Assembly: GCA_022843625.1 (NCBI GenBank)
Contig: JALHNH010000003.1
Span: forward strand, 1 to 64,000
Direction of reading: 5' to 3'
DNA from: Bryobacter sp.
Lineage (GTDB): Bacteria > Acidobacteriota > Terriglobia > Bryobacterales > Bryobacteraceae
DNA length: 64,000 nucleotides
Numbering within the stretch: position 1 is the first letter of the stretch; the number at the start of each line of letters is the position of its first letter. The translations under genes and the position numbers were made by a program. Shown piece after piece: positions 44,268-53,637 of this stretch. The notes beneath the pieces were generated by a model. The model had not been told where the DNA came from, did not search any database, and worked only from the letters and a program-made list of their open reading frames with translations.

Positions 44268-45281
44268 TTGAGAATCCTCGGTATCGAATCTTCCTGCGAC
44301 GAAACAGCCGCCGCTGTCGTGGAAGATGGCACAAAGATCCTATCCTCCAGCGTAGCGTCTCAGCTCGATGTCCACCAGAAATATGGTGGCGTCGTGCCAG
44401 AGCTGGCCAGCCGCGAGCACGTCCGCGCCATTGTCCTGATTGTGCGCGAAGCCTTGGAGACGGCCAACACCCGGCTCGAAGACTTGGACGCCATCGCGGT
44501 CACCCACGGCCCCGGCCTGGTGGGTAGTCTGCTGGTAGGCCTCACCTATGCCAAAGCGCTGTGCTTCGCCAAAGGCATCCCGCTCATCGGCGTTCATCAC
44601 CTCGAAGGCCACATCCGCGCGGCGCTGATCGGCATCGACCTGCAGTATCCGGCATTGGCCCTGGTCGCCAGCGGTGGCCATACGCATCTCTTCGAGTGCC
44701 TGTCAGAAGGCGAGTACCGCCTCGAAGGCCGTACCCGTGACGACGCAGCCGGCGAGGCTTATGACAAGGTCTCAAAGCTCCTCGGCCTCGGCTACCCCGG
44801 GGGCCCTGTCATCGATGCCCTGGCAGCCAAAGGCAACCCGCGAGCGGTGAAGTTCACCTCACCCAAGCTCAAAGGCAACCTGAGCGACTTCAGCTTCAGC
44901 GGCCTCAAAACCGCCGTCCTCCGCTGGACCGAAGCCCGCCGCCTCCGCGGCGACTTCGACCCAGCCACAGACCCTGAGACGATCGACATGCTCGCCAGCT
45001 TCCAGTACACCGTCATCGAAGAACTGCTCAACCGGGCCGCCCGCGCGGCACAGAACATCGGGGCAAAGGCGCTGGTAATCAGTGGCGGCGTAGCCTCCAA
45101 TCGTGGCCTCCGTGAAGCCGTAAAGGCCAGGCAGTGGCCCATGCCGGTCTACTTTCCTGAGCCCAGGTGGAGCACCGACAACGGTGTCATGATCGCCGTA
45201 GCGGGCTACTCCCGCTGGAAGCTCGGCCACTTCTCGAAGCTCGATCTCAAGGCCCAGGCCAACCTCCCGCTGGCTCGATGA
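44268..45281 (+). CDS. tsaD: tRNA N6-threonylcarbamoyladenosine transferase TsaD
   Basis: 337 residues, [18 protein letters not shown] at the start and the iron-binding HHLEGH motif in the expected place; [10 protein letters not shown] and [13 protein letters not shown] are also family blocks. It is the catalytic subunit for t6A formation. The start must be TTG 44268 because the conserved N-terminus begins there. TAAACT lies six bases upstream, which would suit a leaderless or near-leaderless mRNA. Followed by the sugar isomerase gene after 17 bases. Confidence 0.96.
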   Translation: MRILGIESSCDETAAAVVEDGTKILSSSVASQLDVHQKYGGVVPELASREHVRAIVLIVREALETANTRLEDLDAIAVTHGPGLVGSLLVGLTYAKALCFAKGIPLIGVHHLEGHIRAALIGIDLQYPALALVASGGHTHLFECLSEGEYRLEGRTRDDAAGEAYDKVSKLLGLGYPGGPVIDALAAKGNPRAVKFTSPKLKGNLSDFSFSGLKTAVLRWTEARRLRGDFDPATDPETIDMLASFQYTVIEELLNRAARAAQNIGAKALVISGGVASNRGLREAVKARQWPMPVYFPEPRWSTDNGVMIAVAGYSRWKLGHFSKLDLKAQANLPLAR

Positions 45282-45298
45282 GATAACATCGCAGTCAT

Positions 45299-46129
45299 AT
45301 GGAACGTCGTACCTTTCTAGCCGCCGGAGCAGCGGCAAGCCTCCTTCAGGGAGCATTCAAGAAGCCAGTAGGACTCGAGCTCTACAGTGTCCGCAAGGAA
45401 TTCGTCAAGGACATGGCCGGGACAATCAAGGCCGTCGGCAAGATGGGCTACGAAGGCGTCGAGCTCTTTGGCACCTACGCCGACTGGACCCCCGCCCAGG
45501 CCAAAGAGGCCCAGACCATGATCAAAGACGCCGGCATGAGCTGCTGGTCGGCCCACACCGGTGCCAAGTACTTCACTCCAGAACACCTCGACCGCGTCAT
45601 CGAACTGAACTCGATCCTCGGCAGCAAGTACATGATCATGTCCAGCGCCGGTAAGGTGGACGGCATCGACGGCTGGAAGAAAGTCGCAGTCTCCCTGAAC
45701 ACTGCCGCCGAGAAGCTCAAGAAGGTGAAGAAGGGAACCGGCTTCCACAACCACGCTTTCGAGTTCATGCCCATCAGCGGGCAGAAGCCGATCGAAGTTC
45801 TGGCCAAAGAAACTACCAAAGACGTGGTTCTGCAACTCGATGTCGGTACCTGCATCGAAGCCGGCACAGACCCGATCGCCTGGATCAAGGCCAATCCCGG
45901 CCGAATCAGAAGCCTTCATATGAAGGACTGGAAGCGCGGCCTGCCCAATCCGCACGACGGCTACAAGGTCTTGATTGGCGAAGGCGAAACCGACTGGAAG
46001 GCCGTAGTGAATGAGAGCCTGAAGACGGGCGGAGCCGAGCACCTTCTGATCGAGCAGGAAGGTAGCAGATACTCCGAGTTCGAAACAGCCCAGAAGTGCA
46101 TCGACAACTTCAAGAGGATAATGGCATAA
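45299..46129 (+). CDS. Exported sugar phosphate isomerase/epimerase-like TIM barrel
   Basis: 276 residues. The N-terminus MERRTFLAAGAAASLLQGAF is a twin-arginine-like signal. The AP-endonuclease-2-type barrel shows metal-site blocks GFHNHAFEF, LQLDVGTCIEAGTDP, LHMKDWKRG and LLIEQEG. The family isomerises or epimerises sugars or oxidises related substrates; export suggests a role on extracellular sugar derivatives. DinB follows after two bases. Confidence 0.85.
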   Translation: MERRTFLAAGAAASLLQGAFKKPVGLELYSVRKEFVKDMAGTIKAVGKMGYEGVELFGTYADWTPAQAKEAQTMIKDAGMSCWSAHTGAKYFTPEHLDRVIELNSILGSKYMIMSSAGKVDGIDGWKKVAVSLNTAAEKLKKVKKGTGFHNHAFEFMPISGQKPIEVLAKETTKDVVLQLDVGTCIEAGTDPIAWIKANPGRIRSLHMKDWKRGLPNPHDGYKVLIGEGETDWKAVVNESLKTGGAEHLLIEQEGSRYSEFETAQKCIDNFKRIMA

Positions 46130-46131
46130 GC

Positions 46132-46578
46132 ATGAAAGCTCCCATCCTACTCCTCCTCGCCTCCAGCGCCTTCGCGCAGGAAGGCGTCACTGTGAATCTC
46201 AAGGCCCTCATGGCCGACTACAAGAAGAAGGTAGTTGCCATCGCGGCCGCCTTCAAACCGGCTGACCAGGACTTCAAGCCCACGCCTGAAGTCATGTCAG
46301 TCAAAGAGATGGTTACGCACATTGGTGATGCGAACTACTCGCTCTGCGCCCAACTCAAGGGCGAGAAGAAGCCCACCGTCGGCACCCTTGCCGAAAGCTT
46401 CGACTATTGCCTTGCTGCTATCGACGCAGTGGACGGCAAGATGGCTCAGAAGACCACGGCCAAGACGCCGCGCGACAAGGGCTACATCGCCTTCCATCTT
46501 CTGGAGCACACGGCTCTGCACTACGGCAATCTGGTCACCTACCTCCGCATCAAAGGCATGGCCCCACCCAAGGGATAA
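46132..46578 (+). CDS. Secreted DinB-family protein
   Basis: About 148 residues with signal peptide MKAPILLLLASSAFAQ, then a four-helix DinB fold with its metal histidines likely in MVTHIGDANYS and FHLLEHTALHYGNLVTYLR. The family is metal-binding and includes thiol-dependent transferases, but most members have no known role. The open frame extends 36 bases further up into the isomerase gene; ATG 46132 gives the signal peptide. Ends just before a strong terminator. Confidence 0.83.
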   Translation: MKAPILLLLASSAFAQEGVTVNLKALMADYKKKVVAIAAAFKPADQDFKPTPEVMSVKEMVTHIGDANYSLCAQLKGEKKPTVGTLAESFDYCLAAIDAVDGKMAQKTTAKTPRDKGYIAFHLLEHTALHYGNLVTYLRIKGMAPPKG

Positions 46579-46582
46579 ACGC

Positions 46583-46614
46583 AAAAAGGCCCCCTCGCAA
46601 GAGGGGGCCTTTTT
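46583..46614. terminator. Bidirectional intrinsic terminator between the DinB gene and clpP
   Basis: A perfect 14-pair stem (AAAAAGGCCCCCTC with its complement) closed by a GCAA tetraloop, with T-runs on both sides. It would stop transcription from both the tsaD-isomerase-dinB unit and the convergent dacB-clpP unit. Confidence 0.92.
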
Positions 46615-46624
46615 AGTTTACGGG

Positions 46625-47257
46625 TTACTTTGAGGGGCGTTCGCGGGAAGCGATAATGCGGTCGATGATGCCATACTCGATCGCCTGCGGCGCTTCGAGG
46701 ATGTAATCGCGCTCCGTATCGCGGGCGATCTTTTCGATCGGCTGATTGGTGGCATCGGCCATGATGCCGTTCATCACTTCCTTCATGCGAAGGATCTCTT
46801 TGGCATAGATGTCGATGTCGGTCGCCTGGCCGCCGAGATTGCTCATCGAAGGCTGGTGGATCATGATGCGCGAGTGAGGCAGTGCGAAACGCTTGCCCTT
46901 GGTGCCGCAGGCAAGCAGCACGGCGGCCATTGAGGCAGCCTGCCCGATGCAATAGGTAACGATGTCCGGTTCTACCAGATTCATCGTGTCCAGAATGGCA
47001 AGACCCGCCGTGATAGAGCCGCCGGGGGAATTGATGTAAATGTTGATATCGCGATCAGGATCTTCGCTGGCAAGGAAGAGGATTTGCGCTACAAGCAGGT
47101 TGGCAACCTGGTCGTCGATCGGAGTGCCAAGGAAGATGATGTTTTCCTTCAGCAGGCGGGAATAGATATCAAAGGAGCGCTCGCCGCGCGTCGTCTGCTC
47201 GATCACCATGGGGACGAGGACGGAGTTGTTGTATTCGGGAGTTTGATTCTTCAGCAT
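46625..47257 (-). CDS. clpP: ATP-dependent Clp protease proteolytic subunit ClpP
   Basis: 210 residues. The catalytic triad is S109 ([19 protein letters not shown]), H134 (MIHQPS) and D184 ([10 protein letters not shown]). Length and blocks are standard. Instead of the common tig-clpP-clpX neighbourhood, it follows dacB by seven bases, and neither tig nor clpX is nearby. Confidence 0.96.
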   Translation of the reverse strand: MLKNQTPEYNNSVLVPMVIEQTTRGERSFDIYSRLLKENIIFLGTPIDDQVANLLVAQILFLASEDPDRDINIYINSPGGSITAGLAILDTMNLVEPDIVTYCIGQAASMAAVLLACGTKGKRFALPHSRIMIHQPSMSNLGGQATDIDIYAKEILRMKEVMNGIMADATNQPIEKIARDTERDYILEAPQAIEYGIIDRIIASRERPSK

Positions 47258-47264
47258 CAGATTG

Positions 47265-48653
47265 CTACTTCAACAATGCTAACGCGATTCGATCGATGGC
47301 GGTCCTGACTTCTTGGCTAGGAGCATTGTAGTTGTTGGCAACGATCTGAAATGCGATAGTGCCAAAGCGCCTCGATTCCGCATATCCACCCAGCGCTGAC
47401 ACATGAGAAAGACTACCCGTTTTGCCCCGGATCGCCTTTGCTTTGGTGGACTTGTCAAAGCGATTGCGTAACGTGCCATCTTCAGCACCAACTGGCAGAA
47501 AGTCTCGAAACAGGTCCAGTTGCCCCTGCTGCTCAATGAATCGCAAGAGTTGCACAACAGCTTTCGGAGTCACCAGATTCAATCGCGACATCCCCGAGCC
47601 GTCTTCGAAATTCACTTCCTTCTCATCGATTCCAGCCAGCTTGAGGAAGTCGCTAAACGGCATCTTTTGGCGGGCCGCCCTCAGTACCAGTTCAGCGTGA
47701 AGATTCTGGCTCACCTTGTCGACCACTTTCAACAAGTCGGGCAGGGCAGGAGATTCGCGCCGTGCCAGCTCAAACGATTCCAGACTCGCAGGCATGACGT
47801 GACGCGCCTCTGCTCTGCCGTCGACACGGATGCCTTCTTCACTCAAGACCTGACGAAAAGCAACTGCCGCAAAAAGCGCCGGGTCATCGACAGCCAGATC
47901 GTTGGAATATTCTTTGGCCTCCGGCGGCAGATTTCCGTTCAGCTCAACAGTGCGCGAACCAGGTTGGCGGTCGATGCGAATGCGTCTCGGTTTGTCTGGA
48001 AGGCTGCCTACCTGATTTAGAAGGGTAAAGTATTCAATGGCAGGATTGAGAGTGATTCCCTTTTGGGAGAGGGTGAGCCCAAAGACGTTGTCGTTAAAGG
48101 TTAGTGCCGATACTGGAGCGCCGTATTCAAAGAGACCGTCATCTGCCGACCATCCGCTCGGGATCGGGTCATAGTCTTGGGCTGTATCGTCTCCAAGAAT
48201 ACGTCCAGTGATGTGGCGGACGCCTTTATCTTTTAGTTGACGTGCCATCTCGCGAAGCGGCAGCAGCAGGTCTTCTTCAAATGGCTTTTCCCGGTCGTAT
48301 GGATATCTTCTGGCGGATAGCGATGGGTCCCCGCCACCGTAGAGAACGAGATCACCACTGATCGTGCCGTTTGGCTCCATTGCACTGGCAGCAAGGACGC
48401 GTGTGGTGAAGCGGTGTTGCGGGCCGAGTGCTGTAAGCGCAAAGGCTGTCGAGAACAACTTGGTGTTCGAAGCGGGAACAAAAAACTTGTCCGCATTGAC
48501 ACTCGCGAGGATTCGGCCTGACTTGAGCTGGACTGCGTGTACACCCCAATGCACGCGCTGGTTCTTTGTGATCACTGAGCGGACGGCCGGAGCGAGTGGC
48601 TGTGCGCTCAGTAAGCAGGTTGTAAAGAGTAGGATGAAGGTGATGGGTAACAT
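47265..48653 (-). CDS. dacB: D-alanyl-D-alanine carboxypeptidase/endopeptidase (PBP4, S13)
   Basis: About 462 residues with signal peptide [19 protein letters not shown]13 motifs: SxxK at PASNTKLF (S62, K65), SGMSRLN for SxN, and [16 protein letters not shown] for KTG. It trims or cleaves peptidoglycan peptides in the periplasm. The frame is open up to 48728, but ATG 48653 gives the clean signal. This ATG shares the CATG at 48651-48654 with the divergent gene. Confidence 0.92.
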   Translation of the reverse strand: MLPITFILLFTTCLLSAQPLAPAVRSVITKNQRVHWGVHAVQLKSGRILASVNADKFFVPASNTKLFSTAFALTALGPQHRFTTRVLAASAMEPNGTISGDLVLYGGGDPSLSARRYPYDREKPFEEDLLLPLREMARQLKDKGVRHITGRILGDDTAQDYDPIPSGWSADDGLFEYGAPVSALTFNDNVFGLTLSQKGITLNPAIEYFTLLNQVGSLPDKPRRIRIDRQPGSRTVELNGNLPPEAKEYSNDLAVDDPALFAAVAFRQVLSEEGIRVDGRAEARHVMPASLESFELARRESPALPDLLKVVDKVSQNLHAELVLRAARQKMPFSDFLKLAGIDEKEVNFEDGSGMSRLNLVTPKAVVQLLRFIEQQGQLDLFRDFLPVGAEDGTLRNRFDKSTKAKAIRGKTGSLSHVSALGGYAESRRFGTIAFQIVANNYNAPSQEVRTAIDRIALALLK

Positions 48654-49311
48654 GCTGCGAATTCTTATTGTGACGGCAATTGCCACAGCCTGGGGGCAAG
48701 GGGTGGCTCCGCGAGGTCTGACGCTCAAAGCAAAGCCAGCCGACTATGAATTTTCAGGCGATGCGGGCAAGCTGCAAATCGGCGCAGCCTACATGGGACG
48801 CAGCTTCTCGGCTGGAACAAAAATGCATGATGCCGGCAACTTTATCGTGGTAGAAGTCGGCGTCTTCGCAAGCAAAGGCTTCACGGGTGAGTTGAGCTCT
48901 GGAGATTTTCAGTTGAGGATCGACGACAAGAAAACGGTGCTTCTGACGTCCGCGCCAGGGCTGGTGGCAAACAGCTTACGCAATCGCGATATGGATCCGC
49001 AACGTCGTCGTTTGGTCTACGGCGGGGGTGTGGGGGATGCGCAAGTGATAGTGGGTCAACCCAGACCCCAGGCGCGCTTTCCTGGCGACCCTCGCCCGGG
49101 ACAACAACGCCCCCTCGGCATGCCAACCACCACCGAGGGCGATGCTCAGGATTGGGACGCTGTGATTGAAAGTGCATTACCTGAAGGGCCACTCCCAGGC
49201 GGGCGCGCTGGCAACCTTTACTTTGATTTCCCCGGAAAGATGACAAAAGTAAAAAGTTTGGTCCTACAGTACTCAGGACCGGGCGGGAAGCTCGAATTGA
49301 AGCTTCGCTGA
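48652..49311 (+). CDS. Unknown secreted protein
   Basis: About 219 residues with signal peptide [16 protein letters not shown]. The rest is predicted beta-rich, with a Pro/Arg/Gly-rich linker around residues 140-165 (GQPRPQARFPGDPRPGQQ). The C-terminal end (SLVLQYSGPGGKLELKLR) recalls the last strand of DUF4352-type domains. I do not recognise a family with confidence. ATGs at 48634 and 48643 are alternatives. AAGGTGA lies about nine bases upstream of ATG 48652. Confidence 0.7.
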   Translation: MLRILIVTAIATAWGQGVAPRGLTLKAKPADYEFSGDAGKLQIGAAYMGRSFSAGTKMHDAGNFIVVEVGVFASKGFTGELSSGDFQLRIDDKKTVLLTSAPGLVANSLRNRDMDPQRRRLVYGGGVGDAQVIVGQPRPQARFPGDPRPGQQRPLGMPTTTEGDAQDWDAVIESALPEGPLPGGRAGNLYFDFPGKMTKVKSLVLQYSGPGGKLELKLR

Positions 49312-49333
49312 AGTATAATGAAAGTTTGGCCTA

Positions 49334-50371
49334 ATGCCCTCATTTTCATTTCGTGTCCAAAGGCGTATTGCCGCCTATCAGCGTTTGTTTCGCGAGCTCA
49401 GCCTTGTCGGCAAAGGGCTCGTATCGACAGATCATGTCGTGCAGGCTCATATCGTTCCCATCCGCCGATGCAACATCGATTGTGGCTACTGCAACGAATA
49501 CGATGACTTCTCGAAGGAAGTGCCGATCGAGACGATGCTCGACCGGGTACGTCATCTGGGCCGTCTTGGTGCAACCCTCATCACCATCAGCGGCGGCGAG
49601 CCGATGCTGCACAGCCGCATTGAAGATATCATTCGTGAAATCAAAAAAGTCGGTGCAATCGCCGGCATGATCACCAACGGATATCTTCTCAATGAGAAAG
49701 AAATCAAGAGCCTGAATGATGCAGGCCTGGACCATTTGCAGATTTCCATTGACAACCTTGTCCCGGATGAAGTCTCAAAGAAAAGCTTGAAGGTGCTGGA
49801 TAAGCGGTTGCAATGGCTGGCAGAGTTCGCCATGTTTCACGTAAACATCAATAGCGTAGTTGGTGCAGCGATCAAGAACCCCGAAGACGCTTATGTGATC
49901 GCTAAACGAGCACACGAGCTGAACCTTAGTTCCACTGTTGGCATTATTCACGATGGCAGCGGACAGTTGAAGCCTCTGGGGCCTGTAGAACGCGATGTTT
50001 TCCATCGCATCAGGGCCTTGTCCAAGCAGAGCTATGCGCGCCTGAATGGCTTTCAGGAAAAGATTGCCGATGGGGAACCGAACGACTGGAAGTGCCGTGC
50101 TGGTGCACGATATCTCTACGTCTGCGAAGACGGCCTCGTGCATTATTGCTCGCAACAACGCGGTTTCCCTGGAATTCCCGTTACGGAGTATTCACTCGCC
50201 GACATACGGCGTGAGTACAACACCAAGAAGGGATGCGCCCCTAACTGCACAGTCAGTTGCGTGCATCAGACTTCGATGATGGATTTCTGGCGCGATCCGC
50301 AGACTCTGGAATCTGTCGCGCCCGCTAAGAAGGAAGCACCTCTCGTTCAGATCCATGCCTCTGGTGGATAA
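49334..50371 (+). CDS. Radical SAM protein with C-terminal cysteine cluster
   Basis: 345 residues. The radical SAM cluster motif is RRCNIDCGYCNEYDD (CxxxCxxC, near 44-51), followed by the SAM-contact block TLITISGGEPMLH. A second cysteine group sits at the C-terminus (CRAGARYLYVCEDGLVHYC and KKGCAPNCTVSCVHQ), as in SPASM-like maturases with extra iron-sulfur clusters. No precursor peptide or clear partner was seen beside it. The reaction is unknown. Confidence 0.85.
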   Translation: MPSFSFRVQRRIAAYQRLFRELSLVGKGLVSTDHVVQAHIVPIRRCNIDCGYCNEYDDFSKEVPIETMLDRVRHLGRLGATLITISGGEPMLHSRIEDIIREIKKVGAIAGMITNGYLLNEKEIKSLNDAGLDHLQISIDNLVPDEVSKKSLKVLDKRLQWLAEFAMFHVNINSVVGAAIKNPEDAYVIAKRAHELNLSSTVGIIHDGSGQLKPLGPVERDVFHRIRALSKQSYARLNGFQEKIADGEPNDWKCRAGARYLYVCEDGLVHYCSQQRGFPGIPVTEYSLADIRREYNTKKGCAPNCTVSCVHQTSMMDFWRDPQTLESVAPAKKEAPLVQIHASGG

Positions 50372-50444
50372 ATTTTACGTAGGTTGAGCCAGTTTCTTAC
50401 TTTGTTCTCGCGTAGATGAGTGAGAAGCGTCCCCTTAATCTTTC

Positions 50445-50470
50445 GGCGGCGGGCCAAAGTGCCCGCCGCC
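50445..50470. terminator. Strong GC stem-loop between convergent genes
   Basis: GGCGGCGGGC and its complement GCCCGCCGCC form a perfect ten-pair stem with a six-base loop. ACGTTTCT follows on the plus strand, so it is a likely terminator of the radical SAM gene. The T-run is weak, and on the minus strand there is none. Confidence 0.7.
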
Positions 50471-50476
50471 ACGTTT

Positions 50477-50755
50477 CTAGATAAAGGCGGTAGTCTTGAC
50501 TCCTGAAATTTCAAAGGGCCGGCGGCAGCGCTGATTCTTGCAGGTGGCCTTGTCATCTAGCAAGACCATGTAGCTTAGAGCTTTTTGAAACTTTGCGCGA
50601 TCTCGATCGTCGCCATTGCCCGGCAGACGGTCTCGTTTTTTGCGGACGAGCCATCTCAGGTCATAGGTATCAATCGTTCTGCAGAATGGGCAATTCAGGC
50701 TAGCGGGTTTTGTCGTCTGCGATTCAACAAAAAACTGCCGTTCATCAATAGACAC
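50477..50755 (-). CDS. Small zinc-ribbon protein
   Basis: 92 residues with two cysteine knuckles, LNCPFCRT and CKNQRCRRPFEIS, about 48 residues apart, which would form one treble-clef or ribbon zinc site. No known family is recognised. It starts on the last base of the DUF2339 stop, so it is translationally coupled to that gene. The role is unknown. Confidence 0.7.
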   Translation of the reverse strand: MSIDERQFFVESQTTKPASLNCPFCRTIDTYDLRWLVRKKRDRLPGNGDDRDRAKFQKALSYMVLLDDKATCKNQRCRRPFEISGVKTTAFI

Positions 50756-52386
50756 TATAAGTATTTTTGCAGTTGTTGGCGGTATTTGGTGTATCCCCAG
50801 GAAGCAGAGATCAAAAGAAGGCCGAGAACGATGAAGCTGAAGATGCGGGGCAAGGTATCCAGTTCGCTCAAGTCATAAACGAAAACCTTCAAAATGCTGA
50901 ATAAAAACAGGGCAATGCCGCCCAGACGGATCGGCCGGCGGGCCAGGTACAGGCCAGCAGCCACTGCGAGGATCGCCTCAAACGCCAATACAATTGTTCC
51001 CATTGTTTTTGGAATCGTCACCAGAGTTACCACGGCAACGCCTGTCAGCGCGGCCCAACTCGGCCAGGGAGTAGTCGTAAACCAGCGGCCGGCGGCGAAG
51101 AGACAGACAATCAGCGTGATTGTTTGCGGAAGGGCCAGATGGATCCGCAGCGGGGCTTCGCTGATTCGTTTCGTTTCAGGAAATACGACGAGAGTGACTA
51201 GCGTGAGGAGAGCAAGAACACCTTCGGCACACAAGGTGAGGGCGGCTGTCGGTGTCATCGCGTTCCTCATCAAACCCAGCATTGCAATTGCCAGGACAAG
51301 CATCAGCAGCAATAGCGGGTCAGAATCGGCGAATCTCGCAATTACCCAGACGGCAGCGCAAAGAAGCGTCATGGCTTCGGAGAGCGCTTCGTGTCTTACA
51401 CCTAGCCAGACGCGGACGGAGGAAGCGATTAGCCCTGCGAGGGTAAGCAATGCGAAGATGCTGGCAACGTGGCTTGCGCTCTCAAAGCGTGTGGCTGCAA
51501 AAGTTGCAAATACGAAGAGCAGATCGTTCACCAGAATCCAGACCGGATTTCTCGGTGTGCACTCGCGCATTCGTTCCTTGATTTCAAAGGCTGAGAAAAG
51601 CAGCACGTTGAACCAGGCGATGGGGTGTCCCCAGTATTGAAATTCCCAGTCACGGCTGCCGGTTTGAATCTCGCATATCCAGGTATAGAAGAGGATGCCC
51701 CATGGCAAGTCGGTCCATTTCATGCGATCGCTCAGCCAAAGGCCGCAGAGGGCCAAGGGATAAGCGCCGCCATAGATGAAGGGCAGGGAAGTGCTGGAAG
51801 CAAGGCCGAGATAGGCAGCAAGGAAGGCCAACATCGCTGCGCGTTCACTGCCAAACTGCACCGCCTGCCAAACGGCCACGACCGCGATCAACGTTTGAAT
51901 TGCGATGCCGATCGCAAGGTTATCGAAGATGCGCGAGGCCGGTACGGCGTGTGAGGCATATGCGGTTGCATAAAGCACTGCAAAGCCGCCGCCAAGCATG
52001 GCCAGACTAAAGGGCCGGAAGTTGCCCTTGTGCTCATACCAATAACCTGCCCCCAGCATGAGAGTGGCAGCCGACACACCGACAGCGATCTTGCCTGCAG
52101 GCCCCATCGAGGCCATTGCATAGCCGAGAAAGAGCGTGATGCCGATCACTAGCAGGATGACGCCGATGCGGTTCAGCCAGTTTGTGCCGACGGTAGCCTC
52201 CCAGTCTTTTGCCTGTGCAACAGGTGCGACCGCGACTGGCTCTACAGGTTGCTCGTGAATTGGGCGCGGGGTGGCCTCGCCCGACTCGAGTTGGTAGACG
52301 CGTCGGGTTAGTGCGGCAATCTGATTCTGGTTCCGGCGGAGCGTCTCTTCGAGCTCCGCCAGTCGTGCATTCAAATCATCAGTCAC
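50755..52386 (-). CDS. DUF2339 polytopic membrane protein
   Basis: 543 residues. An N-terminal coiled coil (LNARLAELEETLRRNQNQIAALTRRVYQLE) is followed by a short linker and then WEATVGTNWLNRIGVILLVIG, the DUF2339 signature, with around 14 membrane helices after it. Length is shorter than many members (800-1000). Function of the family is unknown. GTG start; its first codons overlap the esterase stop by eight bases. Confidence 0.88.
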   Translation of the reverse strand: MTDDLNARLAELEETLRRNQNQIAALTRRVYQLESGEATPRPIHEQPVEPVAVAPVAQAKDWEATVGTNWLNRIGVILLVIGITLFLGYAMASMGPAGKIAVGVSAATLMLGAGYWYEHKGNFRPFSLAMLGGGFAVLYATAYASHAVPASRIFDNLAIGIAIQTLIAVVAVWQAVQFGSERAAMLAFLAAYLGLASSTSLPFIYGGAYPLALCGLWLSDRMKWTDLPWGILFYTWICEIQTGSRDWEFQYWGHPIAWFNVLLFSAFEIKERMRECTPRNPVWILVNDLLFVFATFAATRFESASHVASIFALLTLAGLIASSVRVWLGVRHEALSEAMTLLCAAVWVIARFADSDPLLLLMLVLAIAMLGLMRNAMTPTAALTLCAEGVLALLTLVTLVVFPETKRISEAPLRIHLALPQTITLIVCLFAAGRWFTTTPWPSWAALTGVAVVTLVTIPKTMGTIVLAFEAILAVAAGLYLARRPIRLGGIALFLFSILKVFVYDLSELDTLPRIFSFIVLGLLLISASWGYTKYRQQLQKYL

Positions 52387-53620
52387 GGTTAAGTGATTTT
52401 ACCCGGAAATAGGGCTTGTCTTTTTCTGCCGGGTCCATCACGAATTCCTGGGAAGTCTTTGCTGGATCATATTCGCGCCACAACCAGGTAAGTGCGATCG
52501 GCGTTTCGGCGTTGCCTTGCGCCGTGCTGTGGGGACCATTGCCCCACTTGAACTGGAAATCATATTCGCGCATCTTGAGAGAATTCGCCATCTGAATGTT
52601 TTGCAGCGGCCACGAGCCGTGGAAATTCTCAAGATCCTCGCTGCCATCGGAGAGGAAGGTGCGAATGTTGCGCTTGGGCTGTTTCCGTACGGCAAAGGGG
52701 AAGATGTTGCCGCCATCAAGTACACCCGGCTTCCACTGAATGCTGGTGAAGGTGCCAATGCGGGAGTAGACTCGGGAAAACTCTTCCGGACGCCACCAGG
52801 CCGCATTAAAGGCACAAACCGCGCCAGAGCTTTCGCCGGCGATGGCGCGCGAATAGCCGTCCTTGCGAAGATTCCATTTTGCGGCAACCAACGGCATAAT
52901 TTCTTCAAGCACGTAGCGGCTGTACTTATCGGTGTAGGTGTCGTAGAGAATGCTGCGCATGGGGCGGGCTCCCACCTTGCCGGGTGAGATGAGGATATGA
53001 ATCGCTGCCGGAATGCGCTTCTGATGCACCAGATTATCGAGCTGAATCAGCAGGCGATTGTTGGCCGCCCGGCTTGCGTACTTTTCGCCGTCCTGCCAGA
53101 TCATGACTGGTGCTGGAGTGTTGGGGTCATATTGTGCGGGCGTGTAGACCCAGTAATCGCTCATCATTCCTTCATACAGCTTGCTGGCAGTGGTGAACTT
53201 CTCGCTGATCTTGCCTTGAGGCACACCGGCTTGTTCATAGGCTTCAGGGCCAAAAGCAGAAAGGTCCATACGGCCGCCAAAGCGTTTGCCGTCCACCAAG
53301 TAGTGATAAGTGTGCGAAGTATAGATTGGAAGTTTGGCAGTGCCCACGAAGTAAGGGCCGGCCTTCTTCATCGGGGCCGCAGGAACACTGTCGATCAGGA
53401 GTTGTGGTGCCTTCAGCGCCTTGATGGCAAAGAGGGCATCGGGGCCGACACTCAATCCGGCTTCACCCTTTTCGAGCTGTTGCGGAGTGAAGGTAGCTTC
53501 AAGGGCTTTCAGGAATTCAGGCGATCCTGGCTTGGCTGCCATCTTCAAGACGTCAGCAGGATCAGGCTTTTGCGCGCATAGGATGAGCGCGGAGGCGAGC
53601 AGTAGTAGTGTGGGTCGCAT
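52379..53620 (-). CDS. Secreted esterase (enterochelin esterase/Fes-like)
   Basis: 413 residues with signal peptide MRPTLLLLASALILCAQ. The C-terminal alpha/beta hydrolase of the esterase-D/Fes type has nucleophile AIAGESSGAVCAF, preceded by the ILISPGKVG and YDTYTDKYSRYVLEEIMPL blocks, and a late histidine in NGPHSTAQGN. It may cleave siderophore or carbohydrate esters. It overlaps the DUF2339 gene. Confidence 0.86.
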   Translation of the reverse strand: MRPTLLLLASALILCAQKPDPADVLKMAAKPGSPEFLKALEATFTPQQLEKGEAGLSVGPDALFAIKALKAPQLLIDSVPAAPMKKAGPYFVGTAKLPIYTSHTYHYLVDGKRFGGRMDLSAFGPEAYEQAGVPQGKISEKFTTASKLYEGMMSDYWVYTPAQYDPNTPAPVMIWQDGEKYASRAANNRLLIQLDNLVHQKRIPAAIHILISPGKVGARPMRSILYDTYTDKYSRYVLEEIMPLVAAKWNLRKDGYSRAIAGESSGAVCAFNAAWWRPEEFSRVYSRIGTFTSIQWKPGVLDGGNIFPFAVRKQPKRNIRTFLSDGSEDLENFHGSWPLQNIQMANSLKMREYDFQFKWGNGPHSTAQGNAETPIALTWLWREYDPAKTSQEFVMDPAEKDKPYFRVKSLNRD

Positions 53621-53637
53621 AAGGAGACCCTATGATG

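Noticed and set aside
45317..46042. Minus-strand open frame of about 241 codons
   Set aside because: Antisense to the sugar isomerase gene, with no domain features.
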